Counted from the first letter of the stretch, positions 33,870-45,274 are shown. The stretch is DNA of 64,000 bases from Pelagibacterium lacus (GCF_003345525.1 NZ_QQNH01000007.1:1-64000); one strand, 5' to 3'. The notes: a model not told the origin generated them from the sequence alone. Made by a program: numbers and translations.

Positions 33870-34478
33870 GTGACCTTGCCGCTATTTTTCTTCTACCTGT
33901 TCTCGGCCATAGTGATCGCCTCGGCGATCATGGTGATTTCCTCGCGCAACCCCGTGCATTCGGTGCTGTTCCTGATCCTCGCCTTCGTCAACGCCGCCGG
34001 CATCTTCATGCTGGCGGGAGCCGAATTCCTGGCGCTGATCCTGATCGTCGTCTATGTGGGCGCCGTGGCCGTGCTGTTCCTGTTCGTCGTCATGATGCTC
34101 GACGTGGATTTCGGCGAATTGCGGCGCGGCATGCTGCAATATGCGCCGATCGGCATCGTGGTCGGGCTCATCCTGCTGCTCGAATTGCTGCTGGTGGCCG
34201 GATCGGCCTGGCTGGTTCCAGAGGCCGCCGGATCGGGGGCGCTGCCGATTTCCGGCGACGTCGACAATATCCGCGCCATCGGGCGGGTGCTCTATACGCG
34301 CTACATCTATCTGTTCCAGGCGTGCGGCCTCGTGCTTCTGGTGGCGATGATCGGGGCGATCGTCCTGACCCTGCGCCACAAGCCCAATGTCAAGCGCCAG
34401 GACGTTGCCGCCCAGGTGGCGCGCACCAAGGCAACGGGCGTCGAGATCGTCAAGGTCGAGAGCGGAAAAGGGCTGTAA
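33870..34478 (+). CDS. nuoJ: NADH-quinone oxidoreductase subunit J (ND6)
   Basis: A 202-residue membrane subunit with five transmembrane helices. It starts with GTG after [29 protein letters not shown] and [18 protein letters not shown] (the pi-bulge helix that gates proton transfer) are typical of ND6. The C-terminal tail ([20 protein letters not shown]) is longer than in E. coli, as usual in rhizobia. Confidence 0.97.
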   Translation: MTLPLFFFYLFSAIVIASAIMVISSRNPVHSVLFLILAFVNAAGIFMLAGAEFLALILIVVYVGAVAVLFLFVVMMLDVDFGELRRGMLQYAPIGIVVGLILLLELLLVAGSAWLVPEAAGSGALPISGDVDNIRAIGRVLYTRYIYLFQACGLVLLVAMIGAIVLTLRHKPNVKRQDVAAQVARTKATGVEIVKVESGKGL

Positions 34479-34488
34479 GGGGATTATG

Positions 34489-34803
34489 ATGACACCGGTT
34501 ATCGGGCTCGGTCACTTCCTGACCGTCGCGGCCATTCTGTTCACCATCGGGGTGTTCGGGATTTTTCTCAATCGCAAGAACATCATCATCATCCTGATGT
34601 CGGTGGAGCTGATCCTGCTCGCCGTCAACATCAACCTCGTGGCGTTCTCGTCCCATCTGGGGGACCTGGTGGGCCAGATATTCGCGTTGCTGATCCTGAC
34701 GGTGGCGGCGGCGGAAGCGGCCATCGGGCTGGCCATCCTCGTGGTCTTCTTCCGTAACCGCGGCTCCATCGCGGTCGACGACGTCAACATGATGAAGGGC
34801 TAG
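34489..34803 (+). CDS. nuoK: NADH-quinone oxidoreductase subunit K (ND4L)
   Basis: A 104-residue three-helix subunit. [20 protein letters not shown] has the conserved membrane Glu, and [20 protein letters not shown] the second. Two adjacent ATG codons are possible (34486 and 34489); the second is better spaced from AGGGG. It is 10 bases after nuoJ. Confidence 0.97.
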   Translation: MTPVIGLGHFLTVAAILFTIGVFGIFLNRKNIIIILMSVELILLAVNINLVAFSSHLGDLVGQIFALLILTVAAAEAAIGLAILVVFFRNRGSIAVDDVNMMKG

Positions 34804-34810
34804 GGCAGCC

Positions 34811-36769
34811 ATGATCCAGGCAATCGTATTCCTGCCGCTGATCGGCGCGCTGGTGGCTGGCCTTTTCGGCCGCGTCATCGGCCACAAGCCCGCGGAAGTC
34901 CTCACCACGGCGCTTCTGATCGCCGCCGCCGCCCTGTCCTGGGTGGTGTTCCTCCCCTTCTTTCTCGGCGATGGCGAAGCCTATAAGGTCTCGGTGCTGA
35001 GCTGGATCCATGCGGGCGACCTGCAACTGGACTGGGTGCTGCGGGTCGATACGCTGACGGCGATCATGCTGGTGGTGGTCAACACCGTCTCCTCGCTCGT
35101 CCATCTCTATTCGATCGGCTACATGCACGAGGACCCGCACCGGGCGCGGTTCTTCGCCTACCTCTCGCTGTTCACCTTCGCCATGCTCATGCTGGTGACG
35201 GCCGACAATTTCATCCAGATGTTCTTCGGCTGGGAAGGGGTGGGCCTCGCATCCTACCTGCTGATCGGCTTCTGGTATCAAAAGGAATCGGCGCGTGCCG
35301 CGGCGATGAAGGCCTTCGTCGTCAACCGGGTCGGCGATTTCGGCTTCCTCTTGGGCATTTTCGGGACCTTCTTCCTCATCGGCACGCTGGGCTTCGACGA
35401 GACCTTCGCGGCCCTGCCGGGCGTGGCCGACGCCACCATGCCGTTCCTCGGCTGGCAGGCCCACGCCCTGACGGTGATCTGCCTCCTCCTCTTCATGGGG
35501 GCCATGGGCAAGTCGGCGCAGTTCCTGCTCCACACCTGGCTGCCCGACGCCATGGAGGGCCCGACCCCGGTCTCGGCCCTCATCCACGCCGCGACCATGG
35601 TCACCGCCGGGGTCTTCATGGTGGCCCGCCTCTCGCCCATGTTCGAGCTGAGCGAGACGGCGACGCTGTTCATCATCTATATCGGCGCCATCACGGCCTT
35701 CTTCGCCGCGACGGTCGGCCTGGTCCAGAACGACATCAAGCGCGTCATCGCCTATTCGACCTGCTCGCAGCTCGGCTACATGTTCGTGGCGCTGGGGGTA
35801 GGGGCCTATTCGGCGGGCGTGTTCCACCTCTTCACCCACGCCTTCTTCAAGGCCCTGTTGTTCCTTGGCGCCGGCTCGGTGATCCACGCCATGCACCACG
35901 AGCAGGACATGCGCAATATGGGCGGCATCCGCAAGAAGGTGCCGATCACCTATGCCATGATGATGATCGGGACGCTGGCGCTGACCGGCGTCGGCATTCC
36001 GGGGACCTCGCTGGGCTTTGCCGGCTTCTTTTCCAAGGATGCCATCGTCGAGGCCGCCTATGCCTTTGGCGGCACCGCCGGCTCGTTGGCCTTCTGGCTG
36101 CTGGTCATCGCCGCCATGTTCACGAGCTTCTATTCCTGGCGCCTGGTGCACCTGACCTTCCACGGCCCGACCCGCGCCGATCCCCACACGTTCGAGCACG
36201 CCCATGAGAGCCCGAACGTGATGCTGATCCCGCTCTACGTCCTGGCCATCGGGGCCGTGGTGGCCGGCGTCATCTTCTACGATTCCTTCTTCGGCCATGC
36301 CGAGCATGTGGAGCACTTCTTCCAGGGCTCGGTCGTGGTCGATGCGGCGATCATCGACGCGGCGCACCACGTGCCGACCTGGGTGAAATGGTCGGCGACC
36401 ATCGCGATGCTGCTCGGTTTCGTGACCGCCTGGTACATGTATATCCGCAACCCCGACGCCCCCAAGCAGTTGGCGGCCGAGCATCGCGGCCTGTACCAGT
36501 TCCTCCTCAACAAGTGGTATTTCGACGAGCTCTACGACCGCATCTTCGTGCGGCCGGCGCGCTGGATCGGGACCGCCCTGTGGAAGGGGTTCGATGACTG
36601 GCTGGTCGATGAAACCCTCGTCGAGGGGCTGGGCCGCAGGGTCCGGCAGGTGACCGGCTTCGCCACCCGCCTGCAATCGGGCTACCTCTATCACTACGCC
36701 TTCGCCATGCTCATCGGCGTGGCCGCTCTCATCACCTGGGCCATCGCCGCCGGGGGACTTCTGGGATGA
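34811..36769 (+). CDS. nuoL: NADH-quinone oxidoreductase subunit L (ND5)
   Basis: A 652-residue antiporter-like subunit with about 16 helices and the long lateral helix. [19 protein letters not shown] has the conserved Glu, then [20 protein letters not shown] the Lys/His core, and [20 protein letters not shown] follows. It pumps one of the complex I protons. Its stop overlaps the nuoM start (ATGA). Confidence 0.98.
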   Translation: MIQAIVFLPLIGALVAGLFGRVIGHKPAEVLTTALLIAAAALSWVVFLPFFLGDGEAYKVSVLSWIHAGDLQLDWVLRVDTLTAIMLVVVNTVSSLVHLYSIGYMHEDPHRARFFAYLSLFTFAMLMLVTADNFIQMFFGWEGVGLASYLLIGFWYQKESARAAAMKAFVVNRVGDFGFLLGIFGTFFLIGTLGFDETFAALPGVADATMPFLGWQAHALTVICLLLFMGAMGKSAQFLLHTWLPDAMEGPTPVSALIHAATMVTAGVFMVARLSPMFELSETATLFIIYIGAITAFFAATVGLVQNDIKRVIAYSTCSQLGYMFVALGVGAYSAGVFHLFTHAFFKALLFLGAGSVIHAMHHEQDMRNMGGIRKKVPITYAMMMIGTLALTGVGIPGTSLGFAGFFSKDAIVEAAYAFGGTAGSLAFWLLVIAAMFTSFYSWRLVHLTFHGPTRADPHTFEHAHESPNVMLIPLYVLAIGAVVAGVIFYDSFFGHAEHVEHFFQGSVVVDAAIIDAAHHVPTWVKWSATIAMLLGFVTAWYMYIRNPDAPKQLAAEHRGLYQFLLNKWYFDELYDRIFVRPARWIGTALWKGFDDWLVDETLVEGLGRRVRQVTGFATRLQSGYLYHYAFAMLIGVAALITWAIAAGGLLG

Positions 36770-38328
36770 TCCTGACAAACAACATCCTGACCATCGTGAC
36801 GTTTCTGCCGCTGGTCGGGGCTCTTTTCATTCTGCTGACTCCCGGGCGGGACGAGACCGCGGCGCGCAATATCCGCTGGATCGCGCTGGCGACCACGCTG
36901 GTCACCTTCGCCTTCACGCTGGTCATGTGGGCGATGTTCGACCCCAGCACCGCCGACTTCCAGTTCGTGCAGAACCAGCTCTGGCTGGGTGACGTGATCG
37001 GCTACCGCATGGGCGTCGACGGCATTTCGGTGCTGTTCATCGTCCTCACGGGCCTGTTGATGCCCATGTGCATTCTCGCGAGCTGGGAATCGATCACCTA
37101 TCGCGTGCGCGAATACATGCTGCTGTTCCTCGTCCTCGAAATGCTGATGATCGGCGTGTTCGCGACGCTGGACCTCGCCATGTTCTACGTCTTCTTCGAA
37201 GGCACGCTGCTGCCGATGTTCCTCATCATCGGCATCTGGGGCGGCCAGCGGCGCATCCAGGCGAGCTACAAATTCTTCTTCTACACCTTCACCGGCTCGG
37301 TGCTGATGCTGCTGGCCATCATGGCGATGTACTGGCAGGCCGGAACCCTCGACATCGCCCGGCTGCTCAGTTTCGAATTCTCCGAGGATGCGCAGTTCTG
37401 GCTGTGGCTGGCCTTCTTCGCCTCGCTGGCAGTCAAGATGCCCATGTGGCCGCTGCACCGCTGGCTGCCCGAGGCGCACGTGGAAGCGCCGACCGCCGGC
37501 TCGGTGATCCTGGCGGCGATCCTCCTGAAGCTGGGCGGCTACGGCTTCCTGCGCTTCTCGCTGCCCATGTTTCCCGATGCATCGGCCTATTTCTCCAACT
37601 TCGTGTTCTTCCTCTCGGTCGCGGCGATCATCATCACCTCGCTGGTGGCGTTCGTGCAGACCGACATCAAGAAGCTGATCGCCTATTCCTCGGTGGCCCA
37701 TATGGGCTTCGTCACCATGGGGATCTTCGCCGGCAACGTCTATGGCGTGCAGGGCGCCATTTTCCAGATGATCAGCCACGGCATCGTATCGGGTGCGCTG
37801 TTCCTTTCGATCGGCGTCATCTACGACCGCATGCACACCCGCGACATCAACGCCTATGGCGGCCTCGTCGAGCGCATGCCGCGCTATGCCTTCGCCTTCA
37901 TGGTGTTCACGATGGCCAATGTCGGCCTGCCGGGAACCTCGGGCTTCGTGGGCGAATTCCTGACGCTGTTCGCCATGTATCAGGTCAATACCTGGTTCGC
38001 CGTGCTGGCAACGACCGGGGTCATCCTGTCGGCCTGCTATGCGCTGTGGCTCTATCGCAAGATCATCTGGGGCGCGCTGGAAAAGGAGAGCCTCAAGTCG
38101 ATCCTCGATCTCAACACCCGCGAAATGGTGACCATCGTTCCCCTGGTCGTCCTGACCATCTTCTTCGGCGTCTATCCCGCGCCGCTGATGGATGCGATGG
38201 CGGTTTCGGTGCAGGCGCTGGTCGACCACTATCAGGCGGCGGTCGGGCTCGAACCCATGTCGGCGCTGATCGACCTGGGAACGGCCGGCAATGTCCAGGC
38301 GGCAGCATCCGCTGCGGCCAGTCACTAG
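36766..38328 (+). CDS. nuoM: NADH-quinone oxidoreductase subunit M (ND4)
   Basis: A 520-residue antiporter-like subunit with 14 helices. [40 protein letters not shown] and [20 protein letters not shown] are the ND4 core motifs including the membrane Glu and Lys. The C-terminus runs into a short Ala-rich tail. It is nine bases before nuoN. Confidence 0.98.
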   Translation: MILTNNILTIVTFLPLVGALFILLTPGRDETAARNIRWIALATTLVTFAFTLVMWAMFDPSTADFQFVQNQLWLGDVIGYRMGVDGISVLFIVLTGLLMPMCILASWESITYRVREYMLLFLVLEMLMIGVFATLDLAMFYVFFEGTLLPMFLIIGIWGGQRRIQASYKFFFYTFTGSVLMLLAIMAMYWQAGTLDIARLLSFEFSEDAQFWLWLAFFASLAVKMPMWPLHRWLPEAHVEAPTAGSVILAAILLKLGGYGFLRFSLPMFPDASAYFSNFVFFLSVAAIIITSLVAFVQTDIKKLIAYSSVAHMGFVTMGIFAGNVYGVQGAIFQMISHGIVSGALFLSIGVIYDRMHTRDINAYGGLVERMPRYAFAFMVFTMANVGLPGTSGFVGEFLTLFAMYQVNTWFAVLATTGVILSACYALWLYRKIIWGALEKESLKSILDLNTREMVTIVPLVVLTIFFGVYPAPLMDAMAVSVQALVDHYQAAVGLEPMSALIDLGTAGNVQAAASAAASH

Positions 38329-38337
38329 GAGGTGAAT

Positions 38338-39783
38338 ATGGTAACCGAATTTGCCGGCTTCGCCTCGCTGGCGCCTGCCTATCCCGAAATGCTGGTCGCG
38401 GTCGGCGCGCTGGTGCTGCTGCTGATCGGCGTTCTGGCCCGAAAGGAAATCTCAACCGCGGTCACGGGCATCGCCATCGGGCTGATGGTGGTTGCGGCGG
38501 TGCTGATCGTCGCCCAGCCCAATGAGGGCGTGATCTTTGCCGGCGGCTTCATCAATGACGGCTTCGCCCGCTTCATGAAGGTGCTGGTGATCACCGGATC
38601 GGCCTTCGCGCTCATCCTTGCCGTGTCCAATTCCGCCGATCACGGGCTGAACAAGTTCGAATATCCGGTGCTGGTCGTCCTCGCGACGCTGGGCATGATG
38701 ATGATGGTTTCGGCCAACGATCTCATGAGCCTTTATGTCGGCCTCGAATTGCAGTCGCTGGCGCTCTATGTGGTGGCCGCCTTTCGGCGCGACAGCGTCA
38801 AGGCGACCGAAGCGGGGCTCAAATATTTCGTCCTCGGCGCACTCTCCTCAGGCATGCTGCTTTATGGCGCCTCGCTGGTCTATGGCTTTACCGGCCACAC
38901 CCAGCTCGACCAGATCGCCCAGGCCGTGGCGCTGACGGACCGCAATCCGGGCATCATCTTCGGGCTGGTCTTCCTCCTGGCCGGCATCGCCTTCAAGATT
39001 TCCGCCGTGCCCTTCCATATGTGGACGCCGGACGTCTATGAGGGCGCGCCGACCCCGGTGACCGCCTTTTTCGCCTCGGCGCCCAAGGTCGCCGCCATGG
39101 CGCTGCTGATCCGCGTGGTGTTCGACGCCTTCGAGCCCATCGCCCGCGACTGGCAGCAGGTGGTGATCTTCATCTCGATCGCCTCCATGGTGCTGGCCTC
39201 CTTCGCGGCCATCGGCCAGAACAACCTCAAGCGCCTCCTCGCCTATTCCTCCATCGGCCATGTGGGCTTCGCGCTGGTCGGGCTGTCGGCGGGCAATCTC
39301 GTCGGCGTCGAGGGCGTTGCCATCTATATGGCGATCTATCTCTTCATGACCATCGGCACCTTTGCCTGCATCCTGGCGCTCAAGAACGATGACGGCTATG
39401 TCGAAACCATCGACGACCTGGCCGGGCTCGCCAAAAACCGGCCCTTCGTCGCCGCCATCATGGCGCTGTTCATGTTCTCGCTGGTCGGCCTGCCGCCGCT
39501 GGCCGGGTTCTTTGCCAAATGGCAGGTGTTCCTCGCCGCCATGGAGGCGCAATTGTTCGTCCTCGCGGTGATCGGCATGCTGGCGAGCGCCGTGAGCGCG
39601 TTCTACTACCTGCGGATCATCAAGGTGATGTATTTCGACGAGCCGGTGAACTCCTATGCCGCGCCCGCCATCGAGCTCAATATCGTCCTCGCCGTAACCG
39701 GCTTTCTGATCCTGAGCTATTATTTCACCATCGGTGCCCCGCTGACCGCCTGGGCGCATATGGCGGCCAATTCCCTGTTCTAG
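38338..39783 (+). CDS. nuoN: NADH-quinone oxidoreductase subunit N (ND2)
   Basis: A 481-residue antiporter-like subunit with 14 helices. [40 protein letters not shown] and [20 protein letters not shown] are diagnostic. The start is the ATG six bases after AGGAGG; a GTG two codons earlier overlaps the binding site. It closes the complex I gene set, 59 bases before birA. Confidence 0.98.
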   Translation: MVTEFAGFASLAPAYPEMLVAVGALVLLLIGVLARKEISTAVTGIAIGLMVVAAVLIVAQPNEGVIFAGGFINDGFARFMKVLVITGSAFALILAVSNSADHGLNKFEYPVLVVLATLGMMMMVSANDLMSLYVGLELQSLALYVVAAFRRDSVKATEAGLKYFVLGALSSGMLLYGASLVYGFTGHTQLDQIAQAVALTDRNPGIIFGLVFLLAGIAFKISAVPFHMWTPDVYEGAPTPVTAFFASAPKVAAMALLIRVVFDAFEPIARDWQQVVIFISIASMVLASFAAIGQNNLKRLLAYSSIGHVGFALVGLSAGNLVGVEGVAIYMAIYLFMTIGTFACILALKNDDGYVETIDDLAGLAKNRPFVAAIMALFMFSLVGLPPLAGFFAKWQVFLAAMEAQLFVLAVIGMLASAVSAFYYLRIIKVMYFDEPVNSYAAPAIELNIVLAVTGFLILSYYFTIGAPLTAWAHMAANSLF

Positions 39784-39842
39784 GCGCGGAAGGGAACGCC
39801 CATGGCAGGAGCCTTGACGATCACGGGACGGGCGGCGGGCTT

Positions 39843-40676
39843 GTGGTAGCCTTTCCGCTTCCTCCACGCGCCGCCGCGGCCGGCTATCGCGTTATCGGCT
39901 TCGATAGCGTCGGCTCGACCAATGCGCTGGCCATCGACGCCGCAAAGGCCGGCGATGGGGGAAAGGTGTGGTTTGCCGCCTTGCAGCAGACCGAAGGGCG
40001 CGGGCGGCGTGGCCGGGCCTGGGAAAGCCCCTATGGCAATCTCGCCGCTTCGCTGATGATCGTCCCCGACGCCCCGGCCTCGGCGCTGCCAGGGCTCGGC
40101 TTCGTGGCCGGCGTGGCGTTCGACGCGGCGCTGGCCCGGCTGCTGCCCGATCTGGCCCTGCGCTCGGGAATCGACGGGGCGGACGGCACCAGCGACGGGC
40201 AGCGCGCCCGCATCGCGCTGAAATGGCCCAATGATCTTCTGGCCGATGGCGCCAAGATCGCCGGCATCCTGCTCGAGGCCTTTCCGCGGCCGGCCGGGGG
40301 CACGGCGATCATCATCGGCATCGGCGTCAATGTGGTGGCGGCGCCCGAAGGGCTGCCCTATCCCGCCTCGGCGCTGTCGGCCTTCAATCCGGCCATCGAC
40401 GCGGCAACCGTATTCGAGGCACTGGCCGAAAGCTGGGTTGAGTGGTACGAAATCTGGAACGGCGGGCAGGGGACGCCACGTGTGATCGAGCGCTGGCGGG
40501 AGAACGCGGCCGGCGTCGGTGCCGAGGTCGCGGTGCAGCGGCCCGGCGGCGTGCTGCGCGGCATATTCGAAACGATTGATGATGCGGGCCATCTGATAGT
40601 CCGCGATGACGAAGGGCATCGGATCGCCATCACGGCGGGCGACGTCCATTTTGGAACCACGGCAACGCTGCGCTGA
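39843..40676 (+). CDS. birA: Biotin-[acetyl-CoA-carboxylase] ligase
   Basis: A 277-residue biotin protein ligase that makes biotinyl-AMP and transfers biotin to AccB. FDSVGSTNALAIDAAKAGD, QQTEGRGRRGRAWESPYGN (the ligase GRGRxGR loop) and LKWPNDLLADGAKIAGILLE are conserved. It has no N-terminal HTH, so it is a monofunctional ligase without the repressor domain of E. coli BirA. The start is GTG; the ribosome binding site (GGCGGG) is weak. AccB is encoded 13 kb downstream. Following nuoN is the usual position in this order. Confidence 0.93.
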   Translation: MVAFPLPPRAAAAGYRVIGFDSVGSTNALAIDAAKAGDGGKVWFAALQQTEGRGRRGRAWESPYGNLAASLMIVPDAPASALPGLGFVAGVAFDAALARLLPDLALRSGIDGADGTSDGQRARIALKWPNDLLADGAKIAGILLEAFPRPAGGTAIIIGIGVNVVAAPEGLPYPASALSAFNPAIDAATVFEALAESWVEWYEIWNGGQGTPRVIERWRENAAGVGAEVAVQRPGGVLRGIFETIDDAGHLIVRDDEGHRIAITAGDVHFGTTATLR

Positions 40677-40735
40677 GAGGGCGGGCCGGACAGAGCTGGG
40701 AGTACGCCGCGGCAGGCCGCCGGCGCAAATGATCT

Positions 40736-42415
40736 ATGGCGAAAAGCACGACAAGCGATCAGATGGTCTTCGTCCCCCTGGGCGGGGTGGGAGAAATCGG
40801 CATGAATATGGGGCTGTATGGCTATGGTCCCGAGCATGGCCGCAAATGGCTGGTCGTCGATTGCGGGGTGAGCTTCGGCGGGCCGGAACTGCCCGGCATC
40901 GAACTGGTCATGCCCGACCCCTATTTCCTCGAGGACCAGGCCGAGAACGTGGTGGGGCTGGTGTTGACCCACGCCCATGAAGACCATTATGGCGCCATCC
41001 TCGATCTCTGGCCGACCTTCGACAGGCCGGTATTCGCCGGCCGGTTCGGAGCGGCGATGCTCAAGGCCAAGCGGATCTCCAACCATATCGAGGACGATGT
41101 GGAGATCCAGCTCTTCGAGCCCGGCGTGCCGTTCCACGCAGGACCCTTCAAGGTCGAGGCCATCGAGGTGTCCCACTCGATCCCCGAATCCAACGCATTG
41201 CTGATCGAGACCCCGGCCGGGCGCGTGCTCCACACCGGCGACTGGAAGATCGATCCCTCGCCGGTCGGCACTCCGGCCACCAATATCCAGCGCTTCAAGG
41301 AACTGGGCGCGGACGACAAGCCACTGACCCTTATCTGCGACTCCACCAACGCCATGAAGGAAGGCGACAGCCCCTCGGAAACCGAAGTGGGCGTCAATCT
41401 CGAGCGCCTGATCGCCACGGCCAAGCACCGGGTCGCGGTGACGATCTTCGCCTCCAATCTGGGCCGCATGATCTCGATTGCCCGCGCGGCGGCCAAGGCC
41501 GACCGGCAGGTGGTGGCCGCGGGCCGCGCCGTGCACCGGATCGCCGGCATCGCGCGGGAGCTCGGCCTCATGGAGGGCGTTCCTGATTTCCTCGATCAGG
41601 ACGCCTTTGGCTATCTGCCGCGCGAGAAGGTGGTGCTGATCTGCACAGGCAGCCAAGGCGAGTCGCGGGCCGCCATGGCCCGCATCGCCGATGGCAGCCA
41701 TCCGGTCATCGACCTCTCGCCGGGCGATATGGCGATCTTTTCCTCCTGGGCGATTCCGGGCAATGAAAAGGCCGTGCTCGACATCCAGAACAAGCTGGTC
41801 GACAAGGGCGTGGTCGTGGTGACCGGGCGCGAGGAGATGATCCACGTTTCCGGCCATCCCCGCCGCCATGAACTGGCGCAGCTCTATGACTGGCTCAAGC
41901 CCGACGTGCTCATCCCCGTGCATGGCGAGCCCATGCACCTGGAAGCGCACGCCACCTTCGGGCGCGAAAAGGGCATCGAGACGGTGTTCTCCATCCGCAA
42001 TGGCGACATGGTGCAGCTCTATCCCCAGCCCAGGCACATGCCGGGCGAGGTGCGCACCGGCGTGCTCTATCTTGATGGCAACCTGCTGTGCACGCCCGAG
42101 GAATCCAATGTCCGCGACCGGCGCCGGCTGGCCTTTGGCGGGGTAGTGATCGTCTCGCTGGTGGTCAACGGCAAGGGACAGATCGTCTCAGGCCCGGTGT
42201 TCGATCTGGACGGTATCCCGGATTTGGCCGACGATGACGATCCGTTGAGCGCGGTCGCCCATTCCGCCGCCCAGGGAGCGATCAAGAGTTTCCCGGAAAA
42301 GCGCCGCACCGATACCGGCCGTTTCGGCGAGGCGATCCGCAGGGCCGTGCGCTCCGAGCTCAATGCGGCCTGGGGCCGCAAGCCGCTGGTCAAGGTGTTC
42401 GTTCACAAGGTTTGA
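40736..42415 (+). CDS. rnj: Ribonuclease J (metallo-beta-lactamase/beta-CASP)
   Basis: A 559-residue RNase with 5'-3' exonuclease and endonuclease activity in mRNA and rRNA processing. The metallo-beta-lactamase motif is LTHAHEDHYGAILDLW (HxHxDH), with GGVGEIGMNMGLYGYG before it; the beta-CASP part has ICDSTNAMKEGDSPSETEVG and VSGHPRRHELAQLYDWLKP. RNase J coexists here with RNase E (56-59 kb), as in other alphaproteobacteria. It is 59 bases after birA and 4 before the DUF1467 gene. Confidence 0.95.
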   Translation: MAKSTTSDQMVFVPLGGVGEIGMNMGLYGYGPEHGRKWLVVDCGVSFGGPELPGIELVMPDPYFLEDQAENVVGLVLTHAHEDHYGAILDLWPTFDRPVFAGRFGAAMLKAKRISNHIEDDVEIQLFEPGVPFHAGPFKVEAIEVSHSIPESNALLIETPAGRVLHTGDWKIDPSPVGTPATNIQRFKELGADDKPLTLICDSTNAMKEGDSPSETEVGVNLERLIATAKHRVAVTIFASNLGRMISIARAAAKADRQVVAAGRAVHRIAGIARELGLMEGVPDFLDQDAFGYLPREKVVLICTGSQGESRAAMARIADGSHPVIDLSPGDMAIFSSWAIPGNEKAVLDIQNKLVDKGVVVVTGREEMIHVSGHPRRHELAQLYDWLKPDVLIPVHGEPMHLEAHATFGREKGIETVFSIRNGDMVQLYPQPRHMPGEVRTGVLYLDGNLLCTPEESNVRDRRRLAFGGVVIVSLVVNGKGQIVSGPVFDLDGIPDLADDDDPLSAVAHSAAQGAIKSFPEKRRTDTGRFGEAIRRAVRSELNAAWGRKPLVKVFVHKV

Positions 42416-42419
42416 ACCG

Positions 42420-42665
42420 ATGCAGCTTTTCACCTATGCCGCCGTCTATTTCGTCGTCTGGTGGACGGTGCTCTTCATCACGCTCCCCTTCGGGGTGCGC
42501 GGGCAGCACGAGGACGGAGAGGTGACCGACGGCACCGACCCGGGCGCGCCGGTCAAGGCGCATCTGGTGCCCAAATTGATCGCGACCACCATCCTCGCGG
42601 CCATCGTAACGGTCCTGATTGGGATCGGCATGTCCAATCCCTGGCTGCAGGCCTACTGGAGCTGA
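42420..42665 (+). CDS. DUF1467 family small membrane protein
   Basis: An 81-residue protein with two transmembrane helices (YAAVYFVVWWTVLFITLPFG and LIATTILAAIVTVLIGIGM) around a polar loop with HEDGEVTDGTDPGAP. This is DUF1467, found mainly in alphaproteobacteria, often directly after RNase J. Function is unknown. It is the last gene before a strong bidirectional terminator. Confidence 0.9.
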   Translation: MQLFTYAAVYFVVWWTVLFITLPFGVRGQHEDGEVTDGTDPGAPVKAHLVPKLIATTILAAIVTVLIGIGMSNPWLQAYWS

Positions 42666-42670
42666 GAACG

Positions 42671-42701
42671 AAAGAGGCCGGGAAACCCCGGCCTCTTTTT
42701 T
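42671..42701. terminator. Bidirectional terminator between the nuo-birA-rnj run and the aminopeptidase gene
   Basis: GAGGCCGGG (42674-42682) pairs with CCCGGCCTC (42687-42695), flanked by AAA upstream and six T downstream, so it works for both convergent genes. Confidence 0.9.
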
Positions 42702-42709
42702 GCGCTGGA

Positions 42710-43963
42710 TCAGAAGGCCCATTCGCCCTTGCGGAACACCGGGACGCGGTCGCCGTCATGGGTGATGCCGTCGATATCGATTTCGGCGGACCCGATCATC
42801 CAGTCGATATGGATCAGGCTGGCATTGCCGCCCTTTTCGGCGATCTGCTCCTCGGTGAGCTTGTCGCCACCCGCGATGCATTCGCTGTAGCACTGGCCCA
42901 TGGCGATGTGGCAGGCGGCGTTCTCGTCGAACAGGGTGTTGTAAAAGAGGATGCCCGACTGGCTGATCGGCGAGGAATTGGGCACCAGGGCCACTTCGCC
43001 CAGCCGGCGGCCGCCCTCGTCGGTATCGAGCACCTTGTTCCAGATCTCCTCGCCCCTGGAGGCGCGCACTTCGACCGCGAGGCCATCCTTGAACACCATT
43101 TCGATGTTCTCGATCACCGAGCCGTTATGGGCGAGGGGCTTGGTGGCGCGCACATGGCCGTCGACGCGGCGGGCATGCGGGGTCGTGAACACTTCCTCGC
43201 TCGGGATATTGGGATTGCAGGTGATGCCGTTCTTGGCCAGTGAGGCCCCGCCGGCCCATTTGTGATCGTCGGCCAGCCCGATCACCAGGTCGGTGCCCGG
43301 GCCGGTGAAATGCAGGTCGCGGAAATTTTTGGCGTTGAGCCAGTCGCGGCGGGCATGGATGTCGGCATTATGGGCCGTCCAGGCCGCGACCGGATCGGCA
43401 TTGTCGGAACGCGAGGCGGCAAAGATCGCCTCGGAGAGCTTTGCGACGGCCGCGTCCTCGCTCAGATCGGGGAAAACCAGCGTGGCCCATTTGGGCGTGG
43501 GATAGGCCACGATGTTCCAGTTGGTTTCGAAGCTGGTGATCTTCTTGGAGGCGGGCTTATAGGCCCTGGAGGTGGCGCGCTGGGCGCGGGACACCCTGTC
43601 GGGGTCTTCCTCGGCCAACATCATCGGATTGTCCCCGGCGATGGCGAGGCGGGCCGTATTGTTGCTGAAGGCTTTGGCCATGCCCTCGAACAGCCAATCG
43701 GCCGCGTGGTCGAAGGCCTCGTCATTGCCGTGGCGATAGCGGGAGAGGGTGGTCTGCTCATCCGAATAGATGGTGGTGACGAGACCCGCCCCGGCCTTGT
43801 AGGCGTGCTCGGTGATCTTGCGCACCAGCGGCAGGGCCGTGAGGGGAGCAGTCATGATCAGGTCCTGTCCGGGCCGGAGGCCGAGACCGGTCTGGACGGC
43901 CAACTGGGCCAGCTTGTCGAGCTTTTCGGCGTTGATCGGAGCGGCGGAGGATGAGTCGGACAT
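42710..43963 (-). CDS. M29 family aminopeptidase (AmpS/aminopeptidase T type)
   Basis: A 417-residue metallopeptidase. LAQLAVQTGLGLRPGQDLIM, LHFTGPGTDLVIGLADDHKW, ACHIAMGQCYSECIAGGD and HIDWMIGSAEIDIDGITHDG are the M29 landmarks; the last two hold the metal-binding Glu/His/Asp residues. These cytosolic enzymes remove N-terminal residues with a co-catalytic metal pair. The start is the ATG that gives MSDSSSAAPINAEK. It is divergent from the flavoprotein gene across about 90 bases. Confidence 0.93.
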   Translation of the reverse strand: MSDSSSAAPINAEKLDKLAQLAVQTGLGLRPGQDLIMTAPLTALPLVRKITEHAYKAGAGLVTTIYSDEQTTLSRYRHGNDEAFDHAADWLFEGMAKAFSNNTARLAIAGDNPMMLAEEDPDRVSRAQRATSRAYKPASKKITSFETNWNIVAYPTPKWATLVFPDLSEDAAVAKLSEAIFAASRSDNADPVAAWTAHNADIHARRDWLNAKNFRDLHFTGPGTDLVIGLADDHKWAGGASLAKNGITCNPNIPSEEVFTTPHARRVDGHVRATKPLAHNGSVIENIEMVFKDGLAVEVRASRGEEIWNKVLDTDEGGRRLGEVALVPNSSPISQSGILFYNTLFDENAACHIAMGQCYSECIAGGDKLTEEQIAEKGGNASLIHIDWMIGSAEIDIDGITHDGDRVPVFRKGEWAF

Positions 43964-44053
43964 GATGGAACTTCTTTGCTTTCGACAAGGACTCGGATGA
44001 ACGGCGAATCTATCGGTTTGACAGCCGGTGCGAAAGGGTGTTCGGGGCAGGCC

Positions 44054-45274
44054 ATGACCAAGCGTATCGCGATCATCGGGGGCGGACCCGCCGGGCTTAT
44101 GGCCGCCGAAACCATCTCGGCGGCGGGCTGCGCTGTGACGGTGTATGAGGGCATGCCGACCCTGGGGCGCAAATTGCTGATGGCGGGTAAATCCGGGCTC
44201 AACCTGACCCATGCCGAACCCATGGAGGATTTCCTCCCCCGGTTTGGCGCGGCGCGCGAGCGGCTGGAACCGAGCCTCCGGCAATTTGACAACCGCGCCG
44301 TGCGGGCCTGGGCCGAGGGGCTGGGGAGCCTGACCTTTGTCGGCTCGTCCGGCCGGGTCTTTCCCATGGCGATGAAGGCCTCGCCGTTGTTGCGGGCCTG
44401 GATCGCCCGTCTGGACGGGCAGGGCGTCACCATCCGCACGCGGCATCGCTGGATGGGGTTCGACGAGGACGCGTTGGTCTTCGAGACGCCGGATGGACGC
44501 CGCACCGATCGCTTCGACGCCGTGGTGCTGGCCCTGGGCGGCGCAAGTTGGCCGAGGCTGGGGTCCGACGCGGCCTTCATGCCCTGGCTGGCTGCTAAGG
44601 GCGTGGAAATCGCGCCGTTCCGCCCGGCCAATTGTGGCTTCGAGGTCGCCTGGAGCGCGCCGTTCATCGCGCGATTCGCCGGCCAGCCCGTGAAGGCGAT
44701 TGCGGCACATTCGGATGCGGGAACCATTCGCGGCGAATTCGTCGTGTCGCGGCAGGGCATCGAAGGCTCGCTGGTCTATGCCCATGCGGCGGCGCTGCGC
44801 GACGGGCTGGAGCGCGGCCCGACCGCGCTGGTGCTGGACCTCGCTCCCGATCGCAGCCGCGACCGCCTCGAACGCGATCTCGGGCGGCAGCCGGGCAAGG
44901 CCAGCTTTGCCAATCGGCTGCGCAAGGGAGCTGGGCTGGATGGCGTCAAGGCCGGGCTGGTGCGGGAGCTGACCACCGAAGCGGTGCGGCGGGACCCGCT
45001 GGCCCTGGCGGGGGCCATCAAGGCGCTCGCCGTGCCGCTTGTGCGTCCGCGCCCCATCGCCGAGGCGATCTCGTCGGCCGGCGGCGTGTGCTGGAGCGGG
45101 GTGGATGCCGGCCTGATGCTGACCCGGCTTCCCGGCGTGTTCGTGGCCGGCGAAATGCTCGACTGGGAGGCGCCGACCGGGGGCTATCTGCTGACCGCGT
45201 GCCTGGCGACGGGCAAACGCGCCGGCGCCGGGGCAGCGGAATGGGTGAAGGCGCAGGCGGCGCACCCGGCCTGA
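44054..45274 (+). CDS. TIGR03862-type flavoprotein (BaiN/HI0933-like FAD-dependent oxidoreductase)
   Basis: A 406-residue protein with an N-terminal dinucleotide fold (RIAIIGGGPAGLMAAE) followed by GRKLLMAGKSGLNLTH, the signature of the HI0933/BaiN flavoproteins, and late GGVCWSGVDAGLMLTRLPG with MLDWEAPTGGYLLTACLATG, which binds FAD. The reaction is uncharacterised for this subgroup; BaiN itself reduces bile-acid intermediates in clostridia. The start is the ATG after GGGGCAGG; an ATG at 43997 is also in frame. Confidence 0.9.
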   Translation: MTKRIAIIGGGPAGLMAAETISAAGCAVTVYEGMPTLGRKLLMAGKSGLNLTHAEPMEDFLPRFGAARERLEPSLRQFDNRAVRAWAEGLGSLTFVGSSGRVFPMAMKASPLLRAWIARLDGQGVTIRTRHRWMGFDEDALVFETPDGRRTDRFDAVVLALGGASWPRLGSDAAFMPWLAAKGVEIAPFRPANCGFEVAWSAPFIARFAGQPVKAIAAHSDAGTIRGEFVVSRQGIEGSLVYAHAAALRDGLERGPTALVLDLAPDRSRDRLERDLGRQPGKASFANRLRKGAGLDGVKAGLVRELTTEAVRRDPLALAGAIKALAVPLVRPRPIAEAISSAGGVCWSGVDAGLMLTRLPGVFVAGEMLDWEAPTGGYLLTACLATGKRAGAGAAEWVKAQAAHPA